Source: VXOI01 sp965261945 (GTDB lineage Bacteria > Chloroflexota > Dehalococcoidia > Lucifugimonadales > UBA3495). Taken from it: DNA of 64,000 nt. The stretch is taken from assembly GCA_965261945.1 (NCBI GenBank), contig CBDHEF010000001.1:613877-677876 (forward strand). Reading direction: 5' to 3'. Positions 53,342 to 60,600 of this stretch are shown here, piece after piece (position 1 is the stretch's first letter; each line of letters opens with the position of its first letter). Position numbers and translations under genes: made by a program. A model generated the notes under the pieces. It saw nothing but the letters and a program-made list of their open reading frames with translations, did not search any database and was not told the origin of the DNA.

Positions 53342-54203
53342 TCTGCGGGGGAACCGCGACTAACTAACAAAAATACCCTTCAGGGTAGGGTCTATCCCCG
53401 CGTCTGCGGGGGAACCTTACCTGCAGCAGATACCGTTCGCTGATACCGCGGTCTATCCCCGCGTCTGCGGGGGAACCTTACTCTGTACAGAGCGTATCCT
53501 CAGCCGGTAGGGTCTATCCCCGCGTCTGCGGGGGAACCTTTACCTGCCCCATCATGCTGGTGTAACCGAGGGGTCTATCCCCGCGTGTGCGGGGGAACCG
53601 ACTGCATCCTGTGACGCATGGTCTCGTGGTCAGGTCTATCCCCGCGTGTGCGGGGGAACCCTTCTGAGCCAGCCCCAGCCGTTGCCGCGCCACGGTCTAT
53701 CCCCGCGTGTGCGGGGGAACCATAATCAGGCATGGCCGCTCAGTCCTCATCCAAGGTCTATCCCCGCGTGTGCGGGGGAACCTCGTCTCCGCAGTTGGCA
53801 CAGGCCCCCCCGACAGGTCTATCCCCGCGTGTGCGGGGGAACCTCCTCGACGAGTTCCGCCCAGGGCTTGTAAGCCGGTCTATCCCCGCGTGTGCGGGGG
53901 AACCCCAAGGATACCGCGTGGCGGTGGAGAATCCGAGGGTCTATCCCCGCGTGTGCGGGGGAACCCCGGCGCGGTCTCATAGCTCATGGCAAGCCACCGG
54001 TCTATCCCCGCGTGTGCGGGGGAACCCGACTTCGGGCGGGGCGGGCAGTATCAGCCGTGGGTCTATCCCCGCGTGTGCGGGGGAACCCCGGCAACACGTC
54101 ATAACCCATATCGCCTGGGAGGTCTATCCCCGCGTGTGCGGGGGAACCGTCACCGCAGTAGTCGTACCACCTTCCAGGTCGGGTCTATCCCCGCGTGTGC
54201 GGG
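53342..54203 (-). CRISPR. Type I-E-like CRISPR array, cut at both ends, no cas genes
   Basis: Thirteen complete 28-bp repeats start at 53389 and recur every 61 bases to 54121, with 33-bp spacers. Partial repeats remain at 53342-53355 (14 bases, cut by the IS21 end) and 54182-54203 (22 bases, cut by the serine-recombinase element), giving 14 spacers. On the minus strand the repeat begins GGTTCCCCCG and ends GGGGATAGACC, like type I-E repeats whose 5' handle is ATAAACCG, so transcription should run from high to low coordinates with the leader to the right. The three leftmost full repeats and the left stub carry GTCTGC where the others have GTGTGC, fitting an old distal end on the left. Confidence 0.97.
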
Positions 54204-54206
54204 CTC
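54182..54206. other. Element junction (probable attachment-site half) in a CRISPR repeat
   Basis: The last repeat follows consensus for 22 bases and then changes at 54204 to CTCAAAAGGG, which belongs to the recombinase gene. The missing six bases of the repeat, GGTTCC in crRNA orientation, should lie at the other end of the element together with the CRISPR leader; that end is outside the window. Confidence 0.65.
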
Positions 54207-55801
54207 AAAAGGGCAGAAGGCGAAACCGGGTCCTTCTCAGAACCCAGTTCCGTCTCAGAATCTCTGGACTCTCCCGCGTCCCTGGGGAGCGGGATGCTGT
54301 ATACGATCTTGACGCGGCCCGGGTAAACCCAGACCGTCTTGATGAATTTCTTGAGCACCTGCTTGCGCTCCCTGGCGCTACTGTGCTTGATGAACTCGCC
54401 GACGTCCTTGGCGAATTCGAGGACCATCTGGGGCTCGGCGATGACGGCCGCCTGCTGGTTCAGGTCTGCCTCGGCGTCGGCCTTCTTTTTGGCGAGGTCT
54501 GCCTCGGAGCGGCGCAGCGGGTCGATCCGCTTGGCGAAGTCCGTTACCGAGTATGCCCCGTTCTCGTAGGCCTGCATAACCCTTTCCTGCTGCTCCTGGA
54601 CCTTCCGGATCTGGCTTTCCAGGGTGCTGACTGTGCTCGCCTGTTGCTCATATGGGCCGCTCAGTTCCTTGGAGATCAGGTCGATGGCCGTCTGGATGTT
54701 GTCGGGGGCGAGCAGGTCCTCCAGAATGACGCGAAGGACCTCTTTGTCACAGTTCAGGACGTTGACGAAGGGCAGTTCACATCCGGCGATAGCGTGGTGC
54801 TTGCGCTTGGTGCAGACGTAGTACCTGATGCGGGCTTCCTTGCTGTACAGGCCGGTGAGTTTCTCCCCGCAGAGGCCGCATCTGAGCATGCTGGTGAGCA
54901 TGTATTCGCTGGAAACCTGCCTGGGGTTCATCACATCGTGGAACTTGCTCGCCAGGACCTGGGTGACCTGGTCGAATTCATCCTTGGAGACGATGGGTTC
55001 GTGTCTTCCCTCCGCGATGACCGGGGGCTCTCCGCTCTTGCTGTTTGCGCCCCATACGATAAATCCGGCGTAGTGCAGGTTATGCAGCATCTGGTGGATG
55101 GTGGACTCGGGCCACCTGCCTCCCTTGGGGGCGGGAATGCCGTCGGCATCGAGTCCGTCCCTGGTCTCGGTGATGGTGCGTCCTGCGGCGGCCTCGCGGA
55201 AGATGCGGCGTACCATTTCGTCGTAGGGTGGGTCTGCGATGAAAGTGTTATGAACAGCTCTGCCGCCGTCCTCCTGGACTTTCTTGATCTTGTAGCCGTA
55301 TGGAGCAAAGTTGCCCGGATAGTACCCTCTCATCGCCACCTGCCGCTGGCCCCGGCGCACGTCCTGGCTCAGATTCGCCGAGTAGAAGGCATCCATGCTC
55401 TCGATCATGTTTTCCATCATCTGACCGGCCGGGGAGTCGTCGACGTGTTCCTTGATGGAGATGATCCGGACGCCGCGTCTCTGGAGCCTGCTCTTGTAGA
55501 TGGCGTTGTCGAACTTGTCCCGTGAGAAGCGGGAGAACTTCCAGACGATGATGACGTCGAAGGGTTTCTCCCTCGCGGTGGCGTCGTGCATCATTTCCTG
55601 GAATTGGGGACGGCTGCTGATGAGGCCGCTTTCCGCCTCGTCGATGTAGGACTTCACGATGGAGACGTTGTTGCGTTTGGCAAAGTCCTGGCACTCGGCG
55701 ATCTGGGCCTCGATGGAGTTGTTGACGTCCTGGCTGTCGCTGGACACTCGGGCATAGATCACGCCGCGTTTGGGATGCTCGTTGTATTGCTGGCGCATCA
55801 T
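54185..55801 (-). CDS. Large serine recombinase (integrase)
   Basis: 538 aa. The resolvase domain starts with GVIYARVSSDSQD (catalytic Ser about residue 20) and has VIIVWKFSRFSRD. A recombinase domain follows (GYYPGNFAPYGYKIKKV; GGRWPESTIHQMLHNLHYAGF), then a zinc ribbon (LRCGLCGEKL ... YYVCTKRKHHAIAGC), and a coiled coil (LESQIRKVQEQQERVMQAYE). ATG 55801 follows AGGAGG. The stop codon and last residues (SPHTRG) are read from a CRISPR repeat, so the gene lies right at the edge of an element inserted in the array. Large serine recombinases integrate phages and islands at short att sites, and their genes sit next to one att end. Confidence 0.95.
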   Translation of the reverse strand: MMRQQYNEHPKRGVIYARVSSDSQDVNNSIEAQIAECQDFAKRNNVSIVKSYIDEAESGLISSRPQFQEMMHDATAREKPFDVIIVWKFSRFSRDKFDNAIYKSRLQRRGVRIISIKEHVDDSPAGQMMENMIESMDAFYSANLSQDVRRGQRQVAMRGYYPGNFAPYGYKIKKVQEDGGRAVHNTFIADPPYDEMVRRIFREAAAGRTITETRDGLDADGIPAPKGGRWPESTIHQMLHNLHYAGFIVWGANSKSGEPPVIAEGRHEPIVSKDEFDQVTQVLASKFHDVMNPRQVSSEYMLTSMLRCGLCGEKLTGLYSKEARIRYYVCTKRKHHAIAGCELPFVNVLNCDKEVLRVILEDLLAPDNIQTAIDLISKELSGPYEQQASTVSTLESQIRKVQEQQERVMQAYENGAYSVTDFAKRIDPLRRSEADLAKKKADAEADLNQQAAVIAEPQMVLEFAKDVGEFIKHSSARERKQVLKKFIKTVWVYPGRVKIVYSIPLPRDAGESRDSETELGSEKDPVSPSALLSPHTRG

Positions 55802-55849
55802 GGCAAGCCTCCTAGTGCTCTGCCTGGTGGCCCTGGCGTTAGGCTCCCG

Positions 55850-56248
55850 CTAGGCCACCTTGGTTGGAATTGGCTTCGGCGCGTTCCAGGGCGGAGTGCG
55901 CCGGTCGTCTGAGACCTTGATTCTTCTGGGAAGGTTCCAGAGCTCGCTTCTGCACTTGGGGCAGGTTTTGGGGTCCTCATCGGCCCATCGGCCGCTGCCG
56001 TCGCGGCCAGACCACCTGTATCCGCACCTTTCACACAGATAGCCTTCTACGTGGATGTGCGGTTGCCTGACTTCCACGTTCTGGCGTTGTTCGTAGGCAC
56101 CGAGTCTGCGTGGTTTGTTCCAGTACGGGCTTCTGCACTTCTGGCAGTAGGTCGGGTCCTTCTTGTCCCGGTAGCCCGTGCCGTTGCGTGAGGCCCAGTT
56201 GTGGCCACAGCGGTTGCAGTGGTAACCCTCAAGTATGATGTGAGGCAT
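55850..56248 (-). CDS. Double zinc-ribbon protein
   Basis: 132 aa with two similar halves. The first is MPHIILEGYHCNRCGHNWAS then PTYCQKCRSPYWNKPRR; the second is PHIHVEGYLCERCGYRWSG then PKTCPKCRSELWNLPRR. Each pairs two CxxC motifs about 25 residues apart, a four-Cys zinc ribbon, and ends with YWNKPRR/LWNLPRR. Such small ribbons bind nucleic acid or proteins in mobile elements. ATG 56248 follows AAGGAG. It lies directly upstream of the serine recombinase on the same strand and could be a recombination directionality or regulatory factor; this is inference. Confidence 0.8.
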   Translation of the reverse strand: MPHIILEGYHCNRCGHNWASRNGTGYRDKKDPTYCQKCRSPYWNKPRRLGAYEQRQNVEVRQPHIHVEGYLCERCGYRWSGRDGSGRWADEDPKTCPKCRSELWNLPRRIKVSDDRRTPPWNAPKPIPTKVA

Positions 56249-56295
56249 TCTCACTCCTTCGCGCCCCGGCTGGTCGTAGGCGTCTATATTACCAT

Positions 56296-56323
56296 TTGTC
56301 AAGAGTATTGGCTAGGGTATAGA
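56296..56323 (+). promoter_or_regulatory. Possible promoter toward the small gene at 56674
   Basis: TTGTCA (56296-56301) and TATAGA (56318-56323) are 16 bases apart in an AT-rich stretch between divergent genes. It would transcribe the hairpin at 56508-56537 and then the small gene at 56674. Confidence 0.4.
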
Positions 56324-56507
56324 TTTTTGGTCCGGTATGGCTGTGCAGGTGTTTATTGTAGCTACGAATACACATTTTCGGCCAGGCTGGCCTTGGGACT
56401 GGTGACAGTGAACTGTTGTGAAATTCTGACCAATCCGTTATACTGCGTAACGTCGGCAATGACCCGACGAGTGCCCTGACCGGAGGGGTGTGGCTCGTGA
56501 TAAAGTT

Positions 56508-56537
56508 GAGGTCGTCGGAGAGCTATCCGACGACCTC
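56508..56537. promoter_or_regulatory. Perfect 12-bp hairpin in a long leader
   Basis: GAGGTCGTCGGA (56508-56519) and its complement TCCGACGACCTC (56526-56537) flank GAGCTA. It lies about 185 bases downstream of the possible promoter and 137 bases before the small gene. It could be an attenuator, a regulatory RNA element or a protein-binding site; no T-run follows. Confidence 0.45.
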
Positions 56538-56673
56538 TGTGAGCCCCACCCCGATGGACCTAGGAGAGTCCGGCGGTTGCTCGCATCGAGTTTATCTGGT
56601 GTGTTTCGCTTTTGACAAGCGAACCGCTATTCAGTTGCGGGCATGTCGGTACCGAATTGGAAGGAGGTATGTC

Positions 56674-56898
56674 ATGCCCCGTGGTGAGTGCGTGGAGCGG
56701 CAGCCCTTGCTGTTCCCGGTAGGAGAGTTTGGACCGCCCGATGGGCCTGGAGGGCCTTCTGAGGCCTGTGCTGGGACGTTCGATGGCGGCGACAATCGGG
56801 CGTTCCAGTTTGCGATGTCTGGCTTCGCGTGGCTGCTTGTCAGGTCGTATCTGGCGTCTCTTCGGGCAGGTATGGACCGGGATCTAGCTGGCCTTTAG
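56674..56898 (+). CDS. Small hypothetical protein, 74 aa
   Basis: Not a family I recognise. ATG 56674 has a very strong ribosome site (GGAAGGAGG), the main support for translation. The product starts MPRGECVERQPLLFPVGEFG, has a Gly/Pro-rich middle and ends with a helix (FAWLLVRSYLASLRAGMD). The open frame extends back to 56488, but that part crosses the 12-bp hairpin and is less likely coding. It is the only plus-strand gene in the integrated element, convergent with the gene ending at 57070. Confidence 0.55.
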   Translation: MPRGECVERQPLLFPVGEFGPPDGPGGPSEACAGTFDGGDNRAFQFAMSGFAWLLVRSYLASLRAGMDRDLAGL

Positions 56899-56962
56899 GC
56901 TTGGAAGCTCTGGGTAGCTGTGGTTGAGTGCCCGGTCCCTGGGCACTGCGGGCGTATCCAGT

Positions 56963-56996
56963 CCGGACCGGAGATGGCTGCCCATCTCCGGTCCGG
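56963..56996. terminator. Strong 15-bp hairpin between convergent genes
   Basis: Arms 56963-56977 (CCGGACCGGAGATGG) and 56982-56996 are perfect complements around the tetraloop CTGC. A smaller hairpin, AGTGCCC/GGGCACT, lies 20 bases to its left. Position between convergent genes suggests a bidirectional terminator. Confidence 0.65.
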
Positions 56997-57069
56997 GGCG
57001 TCTGTTGCGGATGGCAACCCTGACGTGATGCTTGGGCTCCTGGGTTGTCCCCGGAGAGGGCAGCGCGAC

Positions 57070-57993
57070 TCACCCCGTTCGCAGATGGGACACTTCAACC
57101 AAGGTGTGCTTGGGAGCTCCCCTCCCAACGCGTATGGTCCGGATGGTCGCACTGACCTGCCGGTTGTTGAACTCTCTGGCCGTCTCGAGTGAGTCTTCGA
57201 TGTCCATGGAGATCCTGCCCTTTATGGAAGGTCCGTCAAGAAGGGCTAGTTCGAACTGCCTGCTCCCGGGGAGCATTCCGGTCATGGTGCCGGTTACGAG
57301 TGCTGTCCGGTCCTCTCTGCTGGCCGGGTTCAGTTTTTCTGCGACGTGTTCAATGTCGTCGCTGCTGGTGAGCTCGACCTTGTTGTCTTGGTACTCGATT
57401 ACCAATTGGGCGCCTCTCTTCCGCATGAGTTCGAGCAGGTCTGCCATCTTGTTCACCGCTCGCGGGTGGAGGTTCATGACTGCGTTGGATAGCTGTTCGT
57501 CGCTGGCCCGGTTGGCCGAGGTGAGCAGCGTCTGAATGCGGTGGACGGCCTGTTCGGGGTAGCTGAAACCGTGTGGATCGCCCTCGGGAACGGGGAGTTC
57601 CAGCTCAAAGCCAAAGGAGCCCAGAGTTACTCCGGTGATGATGGGCTGGCCCAGGGTTTTCCTGGGGATCCCCCCGGTGGGTTTGAGTTCTCCGGTGGCT
57701 CCCGCGGTGTCCAGCCTGACGGCGTCGCTGATCATGGCGATGGACTCTGCTGCGAAGTTGACGTCGATGCCGTAGTTCGATTGGACGGGTTCGCCGGTGA
57801 AGGTGACTTCCATCGTTTTGGGTCGTGGCGGCGGAGTAATCCCTTCCAGTTTCTGCCGGGCACGTTCCAGGCGATCTTCGTAGCCGATCCGCATTACGAC
57901 TCGGTCTTCGGCCAGCCGGCCCAGGAGGCGTTCGAGGGTGTAGATTTCGGATCTGTACCACATGTACTCTTTGTAGGTCATCTGCGTAGTCAT
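57070..57993 (-). CDS. Unknown protein coupled to a nucleotidyltransferase-like gene
   Basis: 307 aa, family not recognised. It starts with a helical segment (YKEYMWYRSEIYTLERLLGRLAED). A strand-rich region follows (VTFTGEPVQSNYGIDVNFAAES; KTLGQPIITGVTLGSFGFELELP), then helices (PRAVNKMADLLELMRKRGAQ) and a closing beta part (GRISMDIEDSLETAREFNNR). There is no membrane segment. Its ATG overlaps the stop of the nucleotidyltransferase-like gene (ATGA), so the two are made together and probably act as a pair, for example effector and antitoxin or enzyme and partner. The frame is open upstream to 58098, but ATG 57993 is the coupled start. Confidence 0.7.
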   Translation of the reverse strand: MTTQMTYKEYMWYRSEIYTLERLLGRLAEDRVVMRIGYEDRLERARQKLEGITPPPRPKTMEVTFTGEPVQSNYGIDVNFAAESIAMISDAVRLDTAGATGELKPTGGIPRKTLGQPIITGVTLGSFGFELELPVPEGDPHGFSYPEQAVHRIQTLLTSANRASDEQLSNAVMNLHPRAVNKMADLLELMRKRGAQLVIEYQDNKVELTSSDDIEHVAEKLNPASREDRTALVTGTMTGMLPGSRQFELALLDGPSIKGRISMDIEDSLETAREFNNRQVSATIRTIRVGRGAPKHTLVEVSHLRTG

Positions 57994-58433
57994 AATCTCA
58001 TCTCGTTGAGTGCCCGGAGCGCCTCCAGGTCGTTTTGGGGGTTTAGGTAGACTTTCACAAACCCCTTGGGTTCGTGGTCGTCTTTTCTCAGGGACCACAT
58101 TCCGAACCAGTATGCAACGAATTCGACCTCGTCGTCTGTGAACTCGCCGCCTAACGGTATGCCGTATCCGTCGATGTTGAACCTCTGGCGTGTTGCGCTT
58201 GGGCGAAAGAGGTCTTGGGTCTCAGGGGTCTCTTGGCTCGGAGGGTGGTAGAAGGTGACGACGTCTATGTCGTCGGGTGTGGGCGCCTTTCCCGAACGGG
58301 GTCTGGTTTCGACGTGCTCGACGAAGCTGCCGTTTATCCATTGGAGACCGTCGGTGATGCCAGCGGCGTAGAGTGTGTTCCTGTAGTCAATCAGGTTCTG
58401 GATCAGATTCAGACGATTTCGAAACTCCCTCAT
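57990..58433 (-). CDS. Nucleotidyltransferase-like protein
   Basis: 147 aa. WINGSFVE followed by PDDIDVVTFY gives the GS...DxD pattern of minimal nucleotidyltransferases, as in MNT-type antitoxins and DUF6932-like proteins. A helix (FRNRLNLIQNLIDYRNTLYAAG) precedes the motif. The metal-binding acids are DDID. Such small enzymes adenylylate or otherwise modify protein partners in toxin-antitoxin pairs. The start overlaps the tnpB stop and the stop overlaps the next start, both by ATGA, giving tight coupling in a four-gene run. Confidence 0.7.
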   Translation of the reverse strand: MREFRNRLNLIQNLIDYRNTLYAAGITDGLQWINGSFVEHVETRPRSGKAPTPDDIDVVTFYHPPSQETPETQDLFRPSATRQRFNIDGYGIPLGGEFTDDEVEFVAYWFGMWSLRKDDHEPKGFVKVYLNPQNDLEALRALNEMRL

Positions 58434-59899
58434 CGGGTTCGTCCCGAGGTCCTGCGGGCACGGCCGGGCACTGGGGGCGAACCCTCAGCTCCCTTGGCCG
58501 TTGCGGCTCTCGTCGAGCCTCCGGCGGCCCGCGCAGGTGCCTCGTCCTCCGAGGAGGTGAGGCGACCGTCTTCCCTGCCCAAGAGCATCAGCCCTTGGCG
58601 CCGGATTATTTCTGCCGCGTTGCCGTCGGCGTCGTCCGTGTGGCTGCAGGCCACGCACCGGAACACGGCTTGGGTCCTGCGGCTCTTCGCGTTGACCTCC
58701 CGGCACTTTGGGCAGGTGATGCTGGTGTTCCGGGCCGGCACCGGCACGAACTCCCGGCCGGCCCAGGATGCCTTGTACTCCACGAACTCCCGGAGCTGTC
58801 CCCAGCCCTGCCTGAGGATGCTGCGGTTCAGGCCGCGCTTCTGCGAGACGTTCGTTCCGGGCTGCTCCACGGTTCCCCGGGCCGACTTGGTCAGGTTCCT
58901 TATCTGGGTGTCCTCCCAGCAGATGACGGCGTACCGCTTCACCAGTTCCGCCGATACCCGGTGGCTCCAGTCCCTCCGCTGGCCGGAGCGTCTCCGCTCC
59001 ACGGCTTGGAGTTGCCGGAGTGTCCTCAGGTACGAGCGCGACGGCGCTCCGTTCCAGCGGAACCGCCTTCTGGGCTGGCCCTTCCGGTTGCGGCGGCTGG
59101 ACCACCGGGCCCGGCCGTCCGCCAGGGCCGCGTCCCGCTGCCGCTGGAGCTTCCTTTTCAGTCTTCTCGCCTGCTGGTCGCACTCCCTCTCGTCTGGCCG
59201 GTGATGGTGGCGGGTCCGGCCGTCGCTGTCCGAGACGGTCAGGGTGCTGGCCACGCCCGGGTCGACCCCGGCGGACTCGGACTCGGGCTCCGGCCAGTCC
59301 TTCTCGAGCTCGTAGGCGAGGCCGACGGTCAGCCGCCCGGCGTCCAGGGTGATGCCGATGGACCGGGGCTGGCGGTCCCGGGGTAGGCGGCCGTCTGCCC
59401 GGAACTGCAGTGCTGGCAGGCCCTTGACTCGGACCGTGGCCCGGTCGCCTTTCCCGCTGGGGGCTTCTGTCTTCAGCCACAGGTGGAGTTGGGGCGGCTC
59501 GTTGTGCCTGATTTCCAGGTGGTTGGTGGCGGGCTCGGCGATGGTGATGGTCCGGTTCCGGTACGGGTCCTTGGTCCTGGGCCTGCGGCGCTTGGCCCTG
59601 CCCGAGTCTTCGGCTCTCGAGTCGTAGTAGGCTCCGAAGGTGCCGGCGACCTGCCGCTCCACCTCGGTCAGCAGCCGGTGCGCGTAGCCACGGTAGGGAT
59701 CGTCCCGCCGCAACCCGGTGATGTCGCGACCGGTCTGGCGGCGGCTGTACTGCCCGCGGTGGGTCGAGGTCGCCGAGTTGCGCTGTACGACGATGGCGTT
59801 GTACAGCTGGCCCATGTCGAGCAGGGCCTGCTCCAGACGCCGGTACCCGGCGGGCGCCGTCCGCGCCCGGTACCTCAGCGTGACCACCGCTGTTCCCAT
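58430..59899 (-). CDS. TnpB-like RNA-guided nuclease (IS605 OrfB family)
   Basis: 489 aa with a split RuvC nuclease: Asp in ESAGVDPGVASTL, Glu in VICWEDTQIRNL, and Asp in HTDDADGNAAEII; all three look intact. The zinc finger is TSITCPKCREVN ... FRCVACSH. The N-terminus is the usual mixed wedge/recognition region. It differs from stand-alone IS605 genes by a C-terminal extension of about 60 residues rich in Ala, Gly and Arg. It is also followed without a gap by the nucleotidyltransferase gene (four-base overlap) and preceded by an ORF ending one base before its ATG. No tnpA and no IS ends were seen. Confidence 0.9.
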   Translation of the reverse strand: MGTAVVTLRYRARTAPAGYRRLEQALLDMGQLYNAIVVQRNSATSTHRGQYSRRQTGRDITGLRRDDPYRGYAHRLLTEVERQVAGTFGAYYDSRAEDSGRAKRRRPRTKDPYRNRTITIAEPATNHLEIRHNEPPQLHLWLKTEAPSGKGDRATVRVKGLPALQFRADGRLPRDRQPRSIGITLDAGRLTVGLAYELEKDWPEPESESAGVDPGVASTLTVSDSDGRTRHHHRPDERECDQQARRLKRKLQRQRDAALADGRARWSSRRNRKGQPRRRFRWNGAPSRSYLRTLRQLQAVERRRSGQRRDWSHRVSAELVKRYAVICWEDTQIRNLTKSARGTVEQPGTNVSQKRGLNRSILRQGWGQLREFVEYKASWAGREFVPVPARNTSITCPKCREVNAKSRRTQAVFRCVACSHTDDADGNAAEIIRRQGLMLLGREDGRLTSSEDEAPARAAGGSTRAATAKGAEGSPPVPGRARRTSGRTR

Positions 59900-59900
59900 C

Positions 59901-60515
59901 TCAGTTCCTCTTACCGTCCTGCTCCCATTCTAGCTGCCTCGGAGTTTCGAAATCGTCTCGGATCAGATTGACTCGCTTTGTAGTGAACGCGAACCGTTCG
60001 ACTACGTGCATCATGGTGGCCTTGAAGGGAGAGCAGTTTTCGGGTAACGTCTGATCCTCGGGCCGGACGCGTCGCACTGTTGGAAGGACTGACTTGGAGT
60101 TCCAGTCTGGTATGACCAATTCGCTCGCTCCGTCTTTGACCAATATGTTGGCGACGGCTTGGCGCCGGTTTATGGCGGCGAGTTTAGGTGTAGTTGCGTT
60201 TCCGGGCAAGGATACGGAGACGACTGCGAAATTAAAGATCCGGCCTGCGGCGTCCGCCCTGGGCTGATTCCGCCTGCTGAATGACGTGTTGCGCAGGCAG
60301 GCGGTGGTTTCGCTGATTTGCACTTATTGCGACGGCAGCGGCGTTTTCTGTGAAGGAATCGGAATTCGGGGTTCGCGGCGAGCCGGGGCGGGCTGCTGGG
60401 TCTCAGTGTGTGCGCGGCGGCACAATACATGGCCCTTCTGTATGTTGAAGGTGACGTAAAGCTGGCCGTCCCGTTCGTCAATGGCGGCTAGTGTACTGCC
60501 GTTGGCCGGCGACAT
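59901..60515 (-). CDS. Unknown ORF split by an in-frame TAA
   Basis: A frame from ATG 60515 (MSPANGSTLAAIDERDGQLY) runs 63 codons to a TAA at 60324-60326, and a GTG directly after it (60323) continues in the same frame for 140 codons to 59901. Either two tiny adjoining genes or one about 204-aa gene with a nonsense codon. No motif is recognisable; the second part has SLPGNATTPKLAAINRRQAV and ERFAFTTKRVNLIRDDF. The stop lies one base before the tnpB ATG, and the ribosome site for tnpB (AAGAGGAA) is inside the frame, so it is coupled to tnpB. Start evidence is weak. Confidence 0.45.
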
Positions 60516-60600
60516 ATCTATTGCCGGATATTTGGCTGGCCTACACTACGGGCGGTGTATGAGTTATCGGGCCTACAGAATTGGATCTTTCTGTTTGCCT

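Noticed and set aside
53640..54200. Spacers matching the mobile elements in this window
   Set aside because: I compared the spacers by eye with the IS and element sequences here and saw no clear match; a proper search was not possible.
53732..55525. 597-codon open frame starting in the CRISPR array
   Set aside because: It reads repeats as VYPRVCGGT/GLSPRVRGN and continues antisense to the serine recombinase; an artefact of the 61-bp period.
57990..58098. Longer start for the 307-aa protein
   Set aside because: The upstream extension overlaps the nucleotidyltransferase gene deeply; ATG 57993 has the ATGA coupling.
58430..59899. A complete IS200/IS605 element around TnpB
   Set aside because: No Y1 transposase, no end hairpins and no free 3' flank; the next gene overlaps the tnpB stop.
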